From: Firmicutes bacterium UBA6806
GTDB taxonomy: Bacteria > Bacillota > Clostridia > Peptostreptococcales > Acidaminobacteraceae
Assembly: GCA_002452745.1 (NCBI GenBank)
Contig: DKFC01000059.1
Coordinates: forward strand, 1 to 44,386
Length of the DNA stretch: 44,386 bases
Direction: 5' to 3'
Position numbers and translations under genes: made by a program. Below are positions 9,135 through 17,440 of this stretch, piece by piece (positions within the stretch are counted from its first letter, which is position 1; each line of letters begins with the position of its first letter). Under the pieces are notes generated by a model, which was given only the letters and a program-made list of their open reading frames with translations, did no database searches and was not told the origin of the DNA.

Positions 9135-9251
9135 AGGTCATAAGGTGCCCCTTTGATTACAGGCGAAAAACATAGTAAGATAGAAATGAGTAATCAGGGG
9201 ATTTTATTTTCCAACATATCAAATATTGAAAATGCATTTCTTTGCATTTCC

Positions 9252-9297
9252 ATCTCAATCTTAATCTCAATCTTAATCTCAATCTCAATCTCAATCC
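9252..9297. repeat. Hexanucleotide simple sequence repeat (ATCTCA/ATCTTA)
   Basis: About seven and a half units of a 6-bp repeat run from 9252 to 9297: two ATCTCAATCTTA units, then three ATCTCA units. It ends 22 bp before the start of the second sigma-54 activator gene, in its untranslated leader. If read from an upstream ATG at 9242 it would encode an Asn-Leu repeat in frame with the regulator, but the paralogue comparison argues against that start. Confidence 0.85.
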
Positions 9298-9319
9298 TGG
9301 ATTCATAATAGGGGGTATT

Positions 9320-11416
9320 ATGAAAAAAAAGCTTGGAATCGTAACGGCAAGCAGTGAAATGGGAGTTGAATATATTCACCAGTTGAAGCGCGCTTTTGGC
9401 GAATCGTTTGATATGGTGACCTACTCTTTTGAGGCCAATGACTTTGAAAGCCTCAGCAACGTGGATGCACTGCTGATTAGTACGCTATCTCAATATCAAA
9501 TTCTTCAAAAGAGTCTGTCAGAGGATACCAATATCATCATCTCAAAACTTACCATTTCCAAGTCCGGTTATGATCGGATTAAAACGATGGAATTGCCTGC
9601 TAATGTCATGCTGGTGAATTTGAGTTTTGAGATGTGTATTGAAACTATTGCCACGCTTCAACAGCTAGGGATAGAAGGGGTTGAAATGACGCCAGTTTAT
9701 CCTAACATGGAAAAAGTGCCCCAGCTAGATTTTGCCATTACCACTGGGGAGAGTCGGTTTGTGCCCAATCAGGTTACAAACGTGTTGGACTTGGGGCATA
9801 GGCTCATTGACAAGGGCACGATTCTTGAAATTGCCGTGGCACTGGATTTAGAGGATCAATTGACAAAACCCAGTGTTTCAGGTTATTTTGACAATTTGGC
9901 GTCCTATGAACATGGGGTAGAATTTCTAATTAGTAAATCCAGTCATTTAAACAAGCGATTCAAAACGCTCTTGTCGATTATGGACAAGGGGGTTATCAGC
10001 ATAAAAGACGATTTGATGATAGAAAACTGTAACGAAGTGGCAAAAAATATGATGGGAAGAACAAACACATTAGTAGGAAGCAGTATTTTGAGTTTATTTC
10101 CCAAAATGGATTTTAAAAGATTTTTAAAATCGCCAAAACCAATTTTAAACCAGCTCATGAATGTTGACGGACACTTACTGACAGTTTCTTTCATCCCAAT
10201 CAGGGGATTGGATGAAACGGAAGACGTCCACGGAATGTACATGTTGCTTGAAAATTTTGAGTCAGAAGAAGACAAGCAAAACATGTTGAGGTTACAACTT
10301 GCCAATAAGGGGCATGTCGCCAGATATACAGTGGACTCCATCATAGGACAGAGCGTTAAAACGGAGGATATAAAGCATTTGGTACTGCGCATGGCAAATT
10401 CAAAATCTGCCATATTGATTACTGGTGAGAGTGGGACGGGCAAGGAATTGACAGCACAGGCCATTCACAATGCATCACCGCTACGAGACAAACAGTTTGT
10501 GGCCATAAACTGTGCCGCAATAGCGCCGCATCTTTTGGAAAGTGAGCTCTTTGGCTATGAAGCGGGTGCTTTTACAGGTGCCGCAAAGTCAGGAAAAATC
10601 GGCATATTAGAGCTTGCACACAATGGAACTCTCTTTCTGGACGAAATTGGTGAACTTCCGATGGATCTTCAGGCAAAACTCTTGCGTGTGATTCAGGAAA
10701 AAGAAGTCATGCGAGTTGGGGGAAGTAAAATCATCAAGGTCAATTTCAGGGTGATAGCTGCCACCAATAAAAACTTGCTTTATGAGGTAAACAAAGGCAA
10801 TTTTAGGCAAGATCTCTTTTATCGAATCAACGTATTGCCGATTCATCTGCCGCCACTTAGAGAACGGACAGAGGATATCCCTCTTTTAATGGAGACGATT
10901 AAACGACAGGAGGGCTATGATTTTAGGCTGTCAGAGGCGCTTATGCGGTTTTTGATGACTTATGAATGGCATGGCAATATTCGTGAACTCAGAAACTGCA
11001 TTGAGTTTCTAGGCAATATCGGCAAGGAAGTGGTAGAAGTTGAAGACTTACCCCACTATATTGCATCAAGGCGATTTACATTGGGAAATCCCCATGCACT
11101 TGTTGGGACTGTGGCCGATAGATCACAAAATGCTCTACATGATGCCATAGATGAAATTGCATCAGATATTTTTGAACAACAGGAATTATTTGTTCTCAAT
11201 CTCTTATATGAAAGTTTTAAGAGTCGAAAGCGCCTTGGAAGACGCACCCTCTCAGAACGGGCATTTGCAGAAGGTCTTCATCTGAGCGAATATGACATTC
11301 GAGCGATTATGAATCGGTTGAAAGCAAGGCATTTAATTCAGGTTAGCAGTGGTCGAGGCGGGAGCACGATTTCTCCAGAGGGAATCGCATGGCTAAAAAA
11401 TACATTAGGACATTGA
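9320..11416 (+). CDS. PrpR-like sigma-54-dependent activator (bEBP), paralogue of the one at 1779
   Basis: A 698-residue paralogue of the regulator at 1779 with the same layout: an N-terminal PrpR-N-like sensor region (1-200), a PAS-like region (205-320), an AAA+ domain and a C-terminal winged helix. Walker A is GESGTGKE (369-376), the sigma-54 loop is GAFTGA (416-421), and Walker B is GTLFLDEIGE (436-445). The C-terminus (SEYDIRAIMNRLKARHLIQVSSGRGG) again lacks a Fis helix. The ATG at 9320 is preceded by AATAGGGGG and begins KKKLGIVTAS, matching EKRLALVTES in the paralogue. The N-terminal sensor regions are much less alike than the AAA+ domains, so the two probably answer different ligands. 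The likely target is the sigma-54 promoter at 11545. Confidence 0.85.
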   Translation: MKKKLGIVTASSEMGVEYIHQLKRAFGESFDMVTYSFEANDFESLSNVDALLISTLSQYQILQKSLSEDTNIIISKLTISKSGYDRIKTMELPANVMLVNLSFEMCIETIATLQQLGIEGVEMTPVYPNMEKVPQLDFAITTGESRFVPNQVTNVLDLGHRLIDKGTILEIAVALDLEDQLTKPSVSGYFDNLASYEHGVEFLISKSSHLNKRFKTLLSIMDKGVISIKDDLMIENCNEVAKNMMGRTNTLVGSSILSLFPKMDFKRFLKSPKPILNQLMNVDGHLLTVSFIPIRGLDETEDVHGMYMLLENFESEEDKQNMLRLQLANKGHVARYTVDSIIGQSVKTEDIKHLVLRMANSKSAILITGESGTGKELTAQAIHNASPLRDKQFVAINCAAIAPHLLESELFGYEAGAFTGAAKSGKIGILELAHNGTLFLDEIGELPMDLQAKLLRVIQEKEVMRVGGSKIIKVNFRVIAATNKNLLYEVNKGNFRQDLFYRINVLPIHLPPLRERTEDIPLLMETIKRQEGYDFRLSEALMRFLMTYEWHGNIRELRNCIEFLGNIGKEVVEVEDLPHYIASRRFTLGNPHALVGTVADRSQNALHDAIDEIASDIFEQQELFVLNLLYESFKSRKRLGRRTLSERAFAEGLHLSEYDIRAIMNRLKARHLIQVSSGRGGSTISPEGIAWLKNTLGH

Positions 11417-11427
11417 TATTATTGGGT

Positions 11428-11473
11428 TTAAAAAGGGTTAATGGGATTGTTGTATCCCGTTAACCCTTTTTAA
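11428..11473 (+). terminator. Intrinsic terminator after the second activator gene
   Basis: TTAAAAAGGGTTAA (11428-11441) and TTAACCCTTTTTAA (11460-11473) form a perfect stem, extended by GGGAT/ATCCC inside it. It is symmetrical enough to work in both directions. Confidence 0.85.
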
Positions 11474-11544
11474 AATATTCTGACTATTGGCGGTGAAGAA
11501 GTAAAAACGTGCATTTTCCAAGGTGTTTTGAAAGCGTGTGGGTT

Positions 11545-11560
11545 TGGCATTAGAATTGCG
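11545..11560 (+). promoter_or_regulatory. Sigma-54 (-24/-12) promoter of the symporter/C-S lyase operon
   Basis: TGGCATTAGAATTGCG has the TGGCA...TTGC elements with exact 12-bp GG-to-GC spacing. Transcription should start near 11571, about 40 bp before the symporter start. The upstream neighbour is a sigma-54 activator gene. Confidence 0.8.
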
Positions 11561-11609
11561 TTATTAAAGGGTGCATCGATGCTTAGAGAAAAACTTTAAG
11601 GAGGATAAT

Positions 11610-12893
11610 ATGTCTACAACTATTACGAAGAAATCAGTTTTCAAATCGTATAAATCAATGATTCTGTTGCTTATTGGCATTGTTGTTGGTTGTATCGTTG
11701 GAGCTGTAATGGGTGAGGGGGCCCAAATCTTTCAGCCGTTTGGTCAGATCTTTTTAAATCTGATGTTTACAGCAGTTGTACCTCTGGTCTTTTTTAGCCT
11801 ATCAAGTTCGATTGCTCAGATGAGCAATATGAGCAGGCTTGGCAAGATCCTAAAAAATGCTTTGATCGTTTTCATGGTTACAGGAATCATAGCTTCAATT
11901 TTTATTATCTTTATCGTTGTGGTAATACCGCCAGCTGAGGGTATTTCCATAGATATGGGCACATATGACGAGGCAAGTCAAATGAACATTATGGATCAAA
12001 TTGTAAAAGCGCTTACAGTAAGCGATTTTAATTTGATTCTCTCAAGAAGCGCCATGCTGCCATTGATTATATTTGCCATTGCTTTCGGATACTGTGTGAG
12101 TCAGGTCTCCAAAGCGAGAAATTTAGAGAAGAATCCCGTAACCGAATTTTTGGATATCTGCACGGAGGCGTTTATGAGAATGATCAATCTCATTATGCTC
12201 TATGCACCTATCGGTTTGGGCGCTTATTTTGCGTCACTTGTTGGAACGTATGGCACTGATTTGGTCAGTGCATATGCCAAAGCAGTTCTCATGTTTTTCC
12301 CAATTTGCGTCGTGTATTTTCTCACAGGATTTACAGCATATTCTTATTATGCTGGAGGGGTTAGAGGGGTTAAGGCATTTTACAAGAACATTTTACCAGC
12401 AGTTATCACTTCACTTGCAACTCAGAGTTCAATTGCAACACTGCCGACGAATCTCAGAGGCACAAGGCGCATGGGTGTACCTGACGACATTGCCAACATC
12501 ATATTGCCATTGGGCGCAACCATCCATATGGACGGAACGGCTTTGACGACGCTCATGAAAATTTCATTTTTATTTGGGCTGTTTGGAATGCCATTTGTGG
12601 GGCTCAAAGTTTGGATTACTGCCATTGCAATTTCAGTCATGAGTGGCGTTGTCATCAGCGGAATTCCAGGCGGCGGCATGATGGGATCCCTCATCATCGT
12701 TGGATTCTATGGTTTTAATACAGAAGTAATTCCGATTATCGTTACAATCGGGATGTTGACAGATGCCATCGCAACAATGATTAATGCCACAGGCGATGCT
12801 GTATCTGCAATGATGGTAACTCGACTGGTTGAAGGAAAGGACTGGATGGATCATGTGGACACAGAGGCCATCCTAGAGACAGAAGCAATTTAA
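11610..12893 (+). CDS. SLC1/DAACS-family sodium- or proton-coupled amino acid symporter, probably neutral amino acid or cystine
   Basis: A 427-residue membrane transporter. Family motifs are clear: HP1 loop TQSSIATLP (271-279), HMDGTA (306-311), HP2 GIPGGG (351-356) and helix 8 TDAIATMINATGD (384-396). Compared with GltPh, Asp394, Thr398, Asn401 and Asp405 are kept (Asp385, Thr389, Asn392, Asp396), but Arg397, which binds the side-chain carboxylate of aspartate or glutamate, is Ala388. An acidic substrate is therefore unlikely. TAAGGAGG sits 5 bp before ATG 11610; a GTG at 11571 upstream lacks such a site and falls at the predicted transcription start. It is the first gene of a sigma-54 operon with two C-S lyase genes, which points to cystine or another sulfur amino acid. 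Confidence 0.88.
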   Translation: MSTTITKKSVFKSYKSMILLLIGIVVGCIVGAVMGEGAQIFQPFGQIFLNLMFTAVVPLVFFSLSSSIAQMSNMSRLGKILKNALIVFMVTGIIASIFIIFIVVVIPPAEGISIDMGTYDEASQMNIMDQIVKALTVSDFNLILSRSAMLPLIIFAIAFGYCVSQVSKARNLEKNPVTEFLDICTEAFMRMINLIMLYAPIGLGAYFASLVGTYGTDLVSAYAKAVLMFFPICVVYFLTGFTAYSYYAGGVRGVKAFYKNILPAVITSLATQSSIATLPTNLRGTRRMGVPDDIANIILPLGATIHMDGTALTTLMKISFLFGLFGMPFVGLKVWITAIAISVMSGVVISGIPGGGMMGSLIIVGFYGFNTEVIPIIVTIGMLTDAIATMINATGDAVSAMMVTRLVEGKDWMDHVDTEAILETEAI

Positions 12894-12908
12894 GGAAAGG
12901 TATCGAAT

Positions 12909-14081
12909 ATGTATAATTTTGACGAAATAGTAGATCGAAAGAATACCAGCTCCGTTAAGTATGAAGAGATGGATTTAAAATTCGGGCGAGCAGATCTGAC
13001 GCCCATGTGGGTTGCTGATATGGATTTTAGAGCACCAGAATTTGTTATCGAATGTATCAACAATCGTGCAGAACACGGCATCTTTGGCTATACAAAGCGC
13101 ATGCCAGAATTTTATGAGGCAATAAAGAGCTGGCTAAAGACAAGACATGGGGTTCAAGTAGAAAGAGAGCAGCTTGAATACGGTCCTGGCGTGGTTTTTC
13201 TGCTGAACATGATGATTCGCTTATTTACCGAGAAGGGTGAAAAAGTCTTAATTCAAAGCCCGGTATATTATCCTTTTAAAAACATCATTGAACAAAATCA
13301 CAGAGTACTTGTTGACAATACCCTTGTACTTAAAGGGGATCGGTATGAGATGGATTTTCAAGATTTAGAGGAGAAGGCTAAGGATTCACAGTGCAAAATG
13401 ATGTTGCTTTGCAGTCCACATAACCCTGTGGGAAGAGTTTGGTCAAAGGATGAACTGGTGAGAGTGGCAGAAATTTGCAGAGACAATGGTGTTTTGCTCA
13501 TTTCAGATGAAATCCACTTCGACTTAGTCTATAAGCCGCATGTGCATTACTCTTTAATTGGACTGGATAAGACTTTTGACGATCACGTTATCGTTTGCAC
13601 GGCACCGAGTAAGACTTTTAACATTGCAGGGTTGCACAGCTCATATTGCGTCATTAAAAATCCTGAAAAAATGACAGCGTATCGAAACGAACTTGGTCTT
13701 CTTGATCTGAACCGTTCCAATGTGTTCAGCCGAGAACTCACCCAGTCGGTTTATGAAAACGGTGCGGCCTACGTCGATGAATTAAATGCATATCTTCAGG
13801 GCAACATTTTAGCTGCACAGGAATTCATGGCGCAAAATATTCCGCAGATTAAAGTGATTCCAATGGAAGCCACTTATTTGATGTGGCTGGATTGCAGGGA
13901 ATTAAACTTGACGATATCCGAGCTGGATGACTTATTTGTTCAGAAGGCAAAACTTGCGCTTGACAGCGGATACTGGTTTGGGCCTTCAGGAGAAGGATTT
14001 ATGCGTATCAACCTCGCGTGTCCTAGAAAGAGTCTAATAGAAGCACTGGAACAGCTGAAAGATGCTATTGAGAAAAAATAA
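12909..14081 (+). CDS. MalY/PatB-family PLP C-S lyase/aminotransferase
   Basis: A 390-residue fold-type I PLP enzyme of the MalY/PatB family (cystathionine beta-lyase or cysteine desulfhydrase activity). Motifs are the N-terminal MWVADMDF (33-40), HNPVGRVW (171-178), SDEIHFD with the PLP-contacting Asp200, and the Schiff-base lysine Lys235 in APSKTFNIAGL. The family cleaves L-cystathionine, cystine or cysteine to pyruvate, ammonia and a thiol in the cytoplasm. The start follows the symporter stop by 15 bp, with AAGGAAAGG upstream, so the two are surely co-transcribed. With the next gene it would form a sulfur-amino-acid breakdown module. The exact substrate cannot be told from sequence. Confidence 0.87.
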   Translation: MYNFDEIVDRKNTSSVKYEEMDLKFGRADLTPMWVADMDFRAPEFVIECINNRAEHGIFGYTKRMPEFYEAIKSWLKTRHGVQVEREQLEYGPGVVFLLNMMIRLFTEKGEKVLIQSPVYYPFKNIIEQNHRVLVDNTLVLKGDRYEMDFQDLEEKAKDSQCKMMLLCSPHNPVGRVWSKDELVRVAEICRDNGVLLISDEIHFDLVYKPHVHYSLIGLDKTFDDHVIVCTAPSKTFNIAGLHSSYCVIKNPEKMTAYRNELGLLDLNRSNVFSRELTQSVYENGAAYVDELNAYLQGNILAAQEFMAQNIPQIKVIPMEATYLMWLDCRELNLTISELDDLFVQKAKLALDSGYWFGPSGEGFMRINLACPRKSLIEALEQLKDAIEKK

Positions 14082-14167
14082 TCGACTCATTAAGGCGAAT
14101 GGGTACAATCGACTGAAAAGCTAAAATGAGTGATTTAATTTGACAAAATGAGATAAGGAGAACAAAA

Positions 14168-15337
14168 ATGAAATTTAACACAAAAGCAATTCATCACAAT
14201 GCGGTTCATGAGAAACACGTGGGGTCACATGTGACACCGCTCTATCAAACGTCAACTTTTGTCTTTGAGAGCTGTGCGCAAGGTGGCGATCGGTTTGCGG
14301 GTCGTGACAACGGCTACAAGTACACAAGACTTGGAAACCCAAATACAAAAGAAGTCGCTGACCGAGTGGCGGCACTGGATGAGACAGATGCAGGACTTTA
14401 CACGAGCACAGGAATGTCAGCCGTTTCGACTGCGCTCTTAGGGCTTCTAAAAGCGGGAGATCATTTTATTGCATCGGATTGCCTCTATGGTGGGACGGTT
14501 TCAGTAATCAATAAGGTTTTGACTCAATACGGTATCGAGATGGACTATGTCAAAATTAATGATGAAGCGGCGTTTAAAGCGGCATTTAAACCCAATACAA
14601 AACTCGTCTATATAGAAACACCGGCAAATCCAACACTTGAACTCATAGATATCCCAAAAGTTGCAGAGATTGCACATGCACATGGTGCGGTACTGGTGGT
14701 GGATAACACTTTCATGACACCTTATCTTCAAAAGCCGATGCAACTCGGTGCAGATGTGGCAGTTTACAGTGTTACCAAGTATATCAACGGTCATGGTGAT
14801 GTTGTGGGAGGCATTATTACAGGAAAACAAGCGTACATTGATAGAATCAATAGTCCGCATCTTTTGAACCTCGGCGGAACCGGATCACCTTTTGATGCAT
14901 GGCTCGTCACAAGAGGGCTTAAAACGCTTGGACTCAGAATGGACAGACACTGTGAAAATGCTATGAAAGTCGCTGAATATCTCGAAGCAAATCCTAATGT
15001 GGAAAGGGTTTACTATCCAGGGCTTAAATCTTTTGAACAACATGAACTTGCCAAGACACAAATGAGCGGGTTTGGCGGGATGATTGCCTTTGAAATGAAG
15101 GGTGGCTATCAGGCCAGCGAGAAGCTTTTAGATCATCTCCATCTGATTTCTCTCGCCGTGAGCTTAGGCGGAGTGGATTCGCTCATTCAACACCCTGCTT
15201 CTATGACACATGCGGCAGTACCAGCTGATGAAAAGCTCAAAGCAGGCATAACAGAGGGCCTCGTGCGCATATCCGTGGGGATAGAAGATATTGAAGACAT
15301 CCTTGAAGATTTGGAAAAGGGCTTCAGCCACGTTTAA
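14168..15337 (+). CDS. Trans-sulfuration-family PLP lyase (methionine gamma-lyase or cystathionine gamma-lyase type)
   Basis: A 389-residue Cys/Met-metabolism PLP enzyme. Marks are the family start region HVTPLYQTSTFVF, YKYTRLGNPNT (50-60), the active-site tyrosine Tyr107 in CLYGGT, DNTFMTPYLQKP (179-190) and the PLP lysine Lys204 in SVTKYINGHGD. The position of the catalytic Cys116 of Pseudomonas methionine gamma-lyase is Gly109 here, as in many cystathionine gamma-lyases, so methionine gamma-lyase should not be assumed. Either activity yields a 2-oxo acid, ammonia and a thiol. The AAGGAGAAC before the ATG supports the start. It is the third gene of the sigma-54 operon, 86 bp after the PatB-like gene, and is followed by a terminator. 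Confidence 0.87.
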   Translation: MKFNTKAIHHNAVHEKHVGSHVTPLYQTSTFVFESCAQGGDRFAGRDNGYKYTRLGNPNTKEVADRVAALDETDAGLYTSTGMSAVSTALLGLLKAGDHFIASDCLYGGTVSVINKVLTQYGIEMDYVKINDEAAFKAAFKPNTKLVYIETPANPTLELIDIPKVAEIAHAHGAVLVVDNTFMTPYLQKPMQLGADVAVYSVTKYINGHGDVVGGIITGKQAYIDRINSPHLLNLGGTGSPFDAWLVTRGLKTLGLRMDRHCENAMKVAEYLEANPNVERVYYPGLKSFEQHELAKTQMSGFGGMIAFEMKGGYQASEKLLDHLHLISLAVSLGGVDSLIQHPASMTHAAVPADEKLKAGITEGLVRISVGIEDIEDILEDLEKGFSHV

Positions 15338-15389
15338 ACCCTCTAAAATTCGAACGATAAAAAATTGATTTTAAGAATATTTTAGATGA

Positions 15390-15435
15390 GATGGCTAGAA
15401 CAAGTCAATTGGGGACTGTTCTGGTCATCTTTTTG
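15390..15435 (+). terminator. Intrinsic terminator of the C-S lyase operon
   Basis: GATGGCTAGAACAAGTC (from 15390) pairs with GACTGTTCTGGTCATC (ending 15429), with one bulge and two G-T pairs, followed by a T run. Confidence 0.8.
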
Positions 15436-15566
15436 TTTAAAAGAGCATATTTTCAACTTCTTTGTGGAACAGATGTGATTAGCGGGTATAAAAATTTAGA
15501 ATATTGATAGAATGTCAAAATGTAAGAAATAAATAAGATGGCTACACATCAAGAGGAGGATATAAA

Positions 15567-16010
15567 TTGCCAAATCGAGAAAATATATCAATCAAAACAA
15601 AATATCAAACCAAGACAGAATGCATGGAAAATTGCAGAGACATAAAGAAAAAGACGAAACTTGCAACGACCTATTCCAGACAAATAAGCGGTGAGGTATA
15701 TGCTGACGGACGGTTTGAACTCAGCAGCATGGCAAAGGGTAGTTCTATGTATGAGTTTAAGGGAATCATCAAAGAAGAATCAGATGGCGTTTACATGGTG
15801 GGTGACATTATTAAGAAGCCCTTTGCTTTAAAAATGATATACGGGTCGATAGCAATATCGACTATAATGGCAATTGGCTTGGCAATGACTATGAATCCAG
15901 TATTTATATTTTTTGCAGTTCTATTTGTTACGGTGCCGTGGCTAAACTTAATCATTATCAATAAGAGTGATTATCTTTATAGGGACATCATCAATAAAGT
16001 TGGCTTGTAG
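15567..16010 (+). CDS. Hypothetical membrane protein, two C-terminal helices
   Basis: A 147-residue protein I do not recognise. Residues 1-85 are polar, with a Cys-x-x-x-Cys-like pair near residue 20. Two hydrophobic helices follow (about 88-108 and 110-128, the second reading NPVFIFFAVLFVTVPWLNLI), then a short polar tail. The start is TTG at 15567, chosen for the strong GAGGAGGA 6 bp upstream. It stands alone between two terminator-like structures, after the C-S lyase operon and before the LacI regulator gene. No function is proposed. Confidence 0.65.
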   Translation: MPNRENISIKTKYQTKTECMENCRDIKKKTKLATTYSRQISGEVYADGRFELSSMAKGSSMYEFKGIIKEESDGVYMVGDIIKKPFALKMIYGSIAISTIMAIGLAMTMNPVFIFFAVLFVTVPWLNLIIINKSDYLYRDIINKVGL

Positions 16011-16052
16011 CGTTATTTCGGGATAAAGCACCTCGTCAAGCTACGTCTGCTC

Positions 16053-16142
16053 AAATAGAACCCTTTTGAACCTTGAAATTCAGGTTGATAATTGGTGCAG
16101 AGAGAAGGTTCTATTTTTATGCGGAGAGAGGGTTCTATTTTT
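16053..16142 (+). terminator. Terminator-like element with duplicated 3' arm
   Basis: AAATAGAACCC (16053-16063) can pair with either of two downstream copies: GGTTCTATTTTT at 16107-16118 or GGGTTCTATTTTT at 16130-16142. The two 3' arms are each preceded by GGAGAGAG or AGAGA and are direct repeats. Either hairpin ends in a T run. The second copy abuts the -35 box of the LacI regulator promoter. Confidence 0.55.
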
Positions 16143-16145
16143 GTG

Positions 16146-16192
16146 TTGACAAAGTTATTATGAGAATGTAATATTAGGTTAAGCGTTTAACC
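16146..16192 (+). promoter_or_regulatory. Promoter and LacI-type operator of the sugar regulator gene
   Basis: TTGACA (16146-16151), 17 bp, TAATAT (16169-16174) is a near-consensus promoter. Immediately after the -10 lies GGTTAAGCGTTTAACC (16177-16192), a near-perfect palindrome with the central CG typical of LacI-family operators, covering the transcription start. This placing predicts autorepression by the downstream LacI protein. A perfect version of the palindrome is at 17303. Confidence 0.8.
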
Positions 16193-16215
16193 AATACAGA
16201 ATAGGAGTCCTTACA

Positions 16216-17214
16216 ATGGTGACAATCAATCATATAGCAAAATTAGCAGGCGTTTCAACTGCAACCGTTTCAAATGTCATCAATAATAAGTTGGGGAAAA
16301 TTTCAGATGGAACACGTGATAGAGTTCTTCAAATTATCAAGGAGGAAGGCTATATTCCAAATAGGGTTGCCAGTTCCATGGTAACGAAGCAGACCAAGAC
16401 AATTGGACTGATTATTCCCGATATTTCCAACCCATTCTTTCCTGATTTGGCAAGGGGAGTTGAGGATTTCGCCAGTGAAAATGATTATACCGTGATTCTC
16501 TGTAATTCAGATAACAAACTGGATAAGGAAGAGACTTATATCGAAATGCTTCAGGAAAAAATGGTGGACGGTATTATCATTGCTGCCTCTAGATCTCGAA
16601 CCACTGTCAGTGGAGAGCTTTTGAACTCAAGGGTGCCGATTGTCTCTATTGACCGTAAAATTGCAGAGCTTGATGACGATGCACAAGTCATTGTAGATAA
16701 CGAAGAAGGCGTCTTCCAAGCGGTGACGTATTTGCTCAAAAAGGGATATAGAAACATTTGTCATCTCTCTGGGCCAATTGAGCTAAAAACTGCAAAGGAT
16801 CGGTATAGCGGTTTTTTGAGAGCCTATAAAGAAGCGGGTATTGAGCCCATGGCGTCGCATCTTCATGCAGGGTCTTATACAACTGACTGGGGATATGAAA
16901 TTTCGAGTCAGATTCTTTCGAATCGCACAGATATAGACTGTTTTACATGTGGAAATGACCTCATTGCACTGGGCGTTTACAGAACGCTCCACGAGAGAGG
17001 ACTGAAAGTAGCAGAGGACATCGCCGTAGTTGGCTATGATGATATATATGTCTCAAATGTCGTTTCACCGGGACTTACAACCATTAGACAGCCCAGCTAT
17101 CAAATGGGGTATAGAGCAGCTGAAACGCTTATAAACAAAATAAGGACAGGTCAATTTATTAAATACACACTACCTCTAAGGGCAGAGTTGATTATCAGAG
17201 AGAGTACAAAGTAG
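16216..17214 (+). CDS. LacI-family transcriptional regulator of the ribose-type ABC operon
   Basis: A 332-residue repressor with an N-terminal LacI helix-turn-helix (TINHIAKLAGVSTATVSNVIN, residues 3-23, and hinge region NRVASSMV near 52) and a periplasmic-binding-protein-like sugar domain (TKTIGLIIPDISNPFFPDLARG and onward). AGGAG lies 8-12 bp before the ATG. Two matching GGTTAAnCGnTTAACC operators, one over its own promoter and one before the binding-protein gene, suggest it represses both itself and the sugar operon. The linked ribokinase makes ribose or a related pentose the most likely inducer, as for RbsR, but this is inference. Confidence 0.88.
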   Translation: MVTINHIAKLAGVSTATVSNVINNKLGKISDGTRDRVLQIIKEEGYIPNRVASSMVTKQTKTIGLIIPDISNPFFPDLARGVEDFASENDYTVILCNSDNKLDKEETYIEMLQEKMVDGIIIAASRSRTTVSGELLNSRVPIVSIDRKIAELDDDAQVIVDNEEGVFQAVTYLLKKGYRNICHLSGPIELKTAKDRYSGFLRAYKEAGIEPMASHLHAGSYTTDWGYEISSQILSNRTDIDCFTCGNDLIALGVYRTLHERGLKVAEDIAVVGYDDIYVSNVVSPGLTTIRQPSYQMGYRAAETLINKIRTGQFIKYTLPLRAELIIRESTK

Positions 17215-17302
17215 TCATTGAAAATGGGTAGCTCATGTGTCAGGTGAGCTATATGAGTTTATAGAGAGTTTTAGAGACTTCAAAAAATGAAGGTATCTGC
17301 GA

Positions 17303-17322
17303 TAGGTTAAACGTTTAACCTA
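17303..17322. promoter_or_regulatory. LacI-family operator before the sugar ABC operon
   Basis: TAGGTTAAACGTTTAACCTA is a perfect 20-bp palindrome and shares its core with the operator at 16177. It lies about 120 bp before the binding-protein start. A TAAAAT at 17321-17326 directly after it could be the -10 box, but no good -35 is seen, so the promoter position is uncertain. Confidence 0.8.
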
Positions 17323-17440
17323 AAATTTTGTCAAATATCGTAATCATTTAATGTGAGGGATTATGATTTTGAAATAAACGATTCAAAACATGGGGAGTTA
17401 AACGAATTGTTTTAGACCCAAAATTTAAGGAGGCAAGAGA

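Noticed and set aside
9242..9319. Upstream ATG giving the second activator an Asn-Leu repeat N-terminus
   Set aside because: ATG 9320 has a good ribosome binding site and aligns with the start of the paralogue; the extra residues are just the translated SSR.
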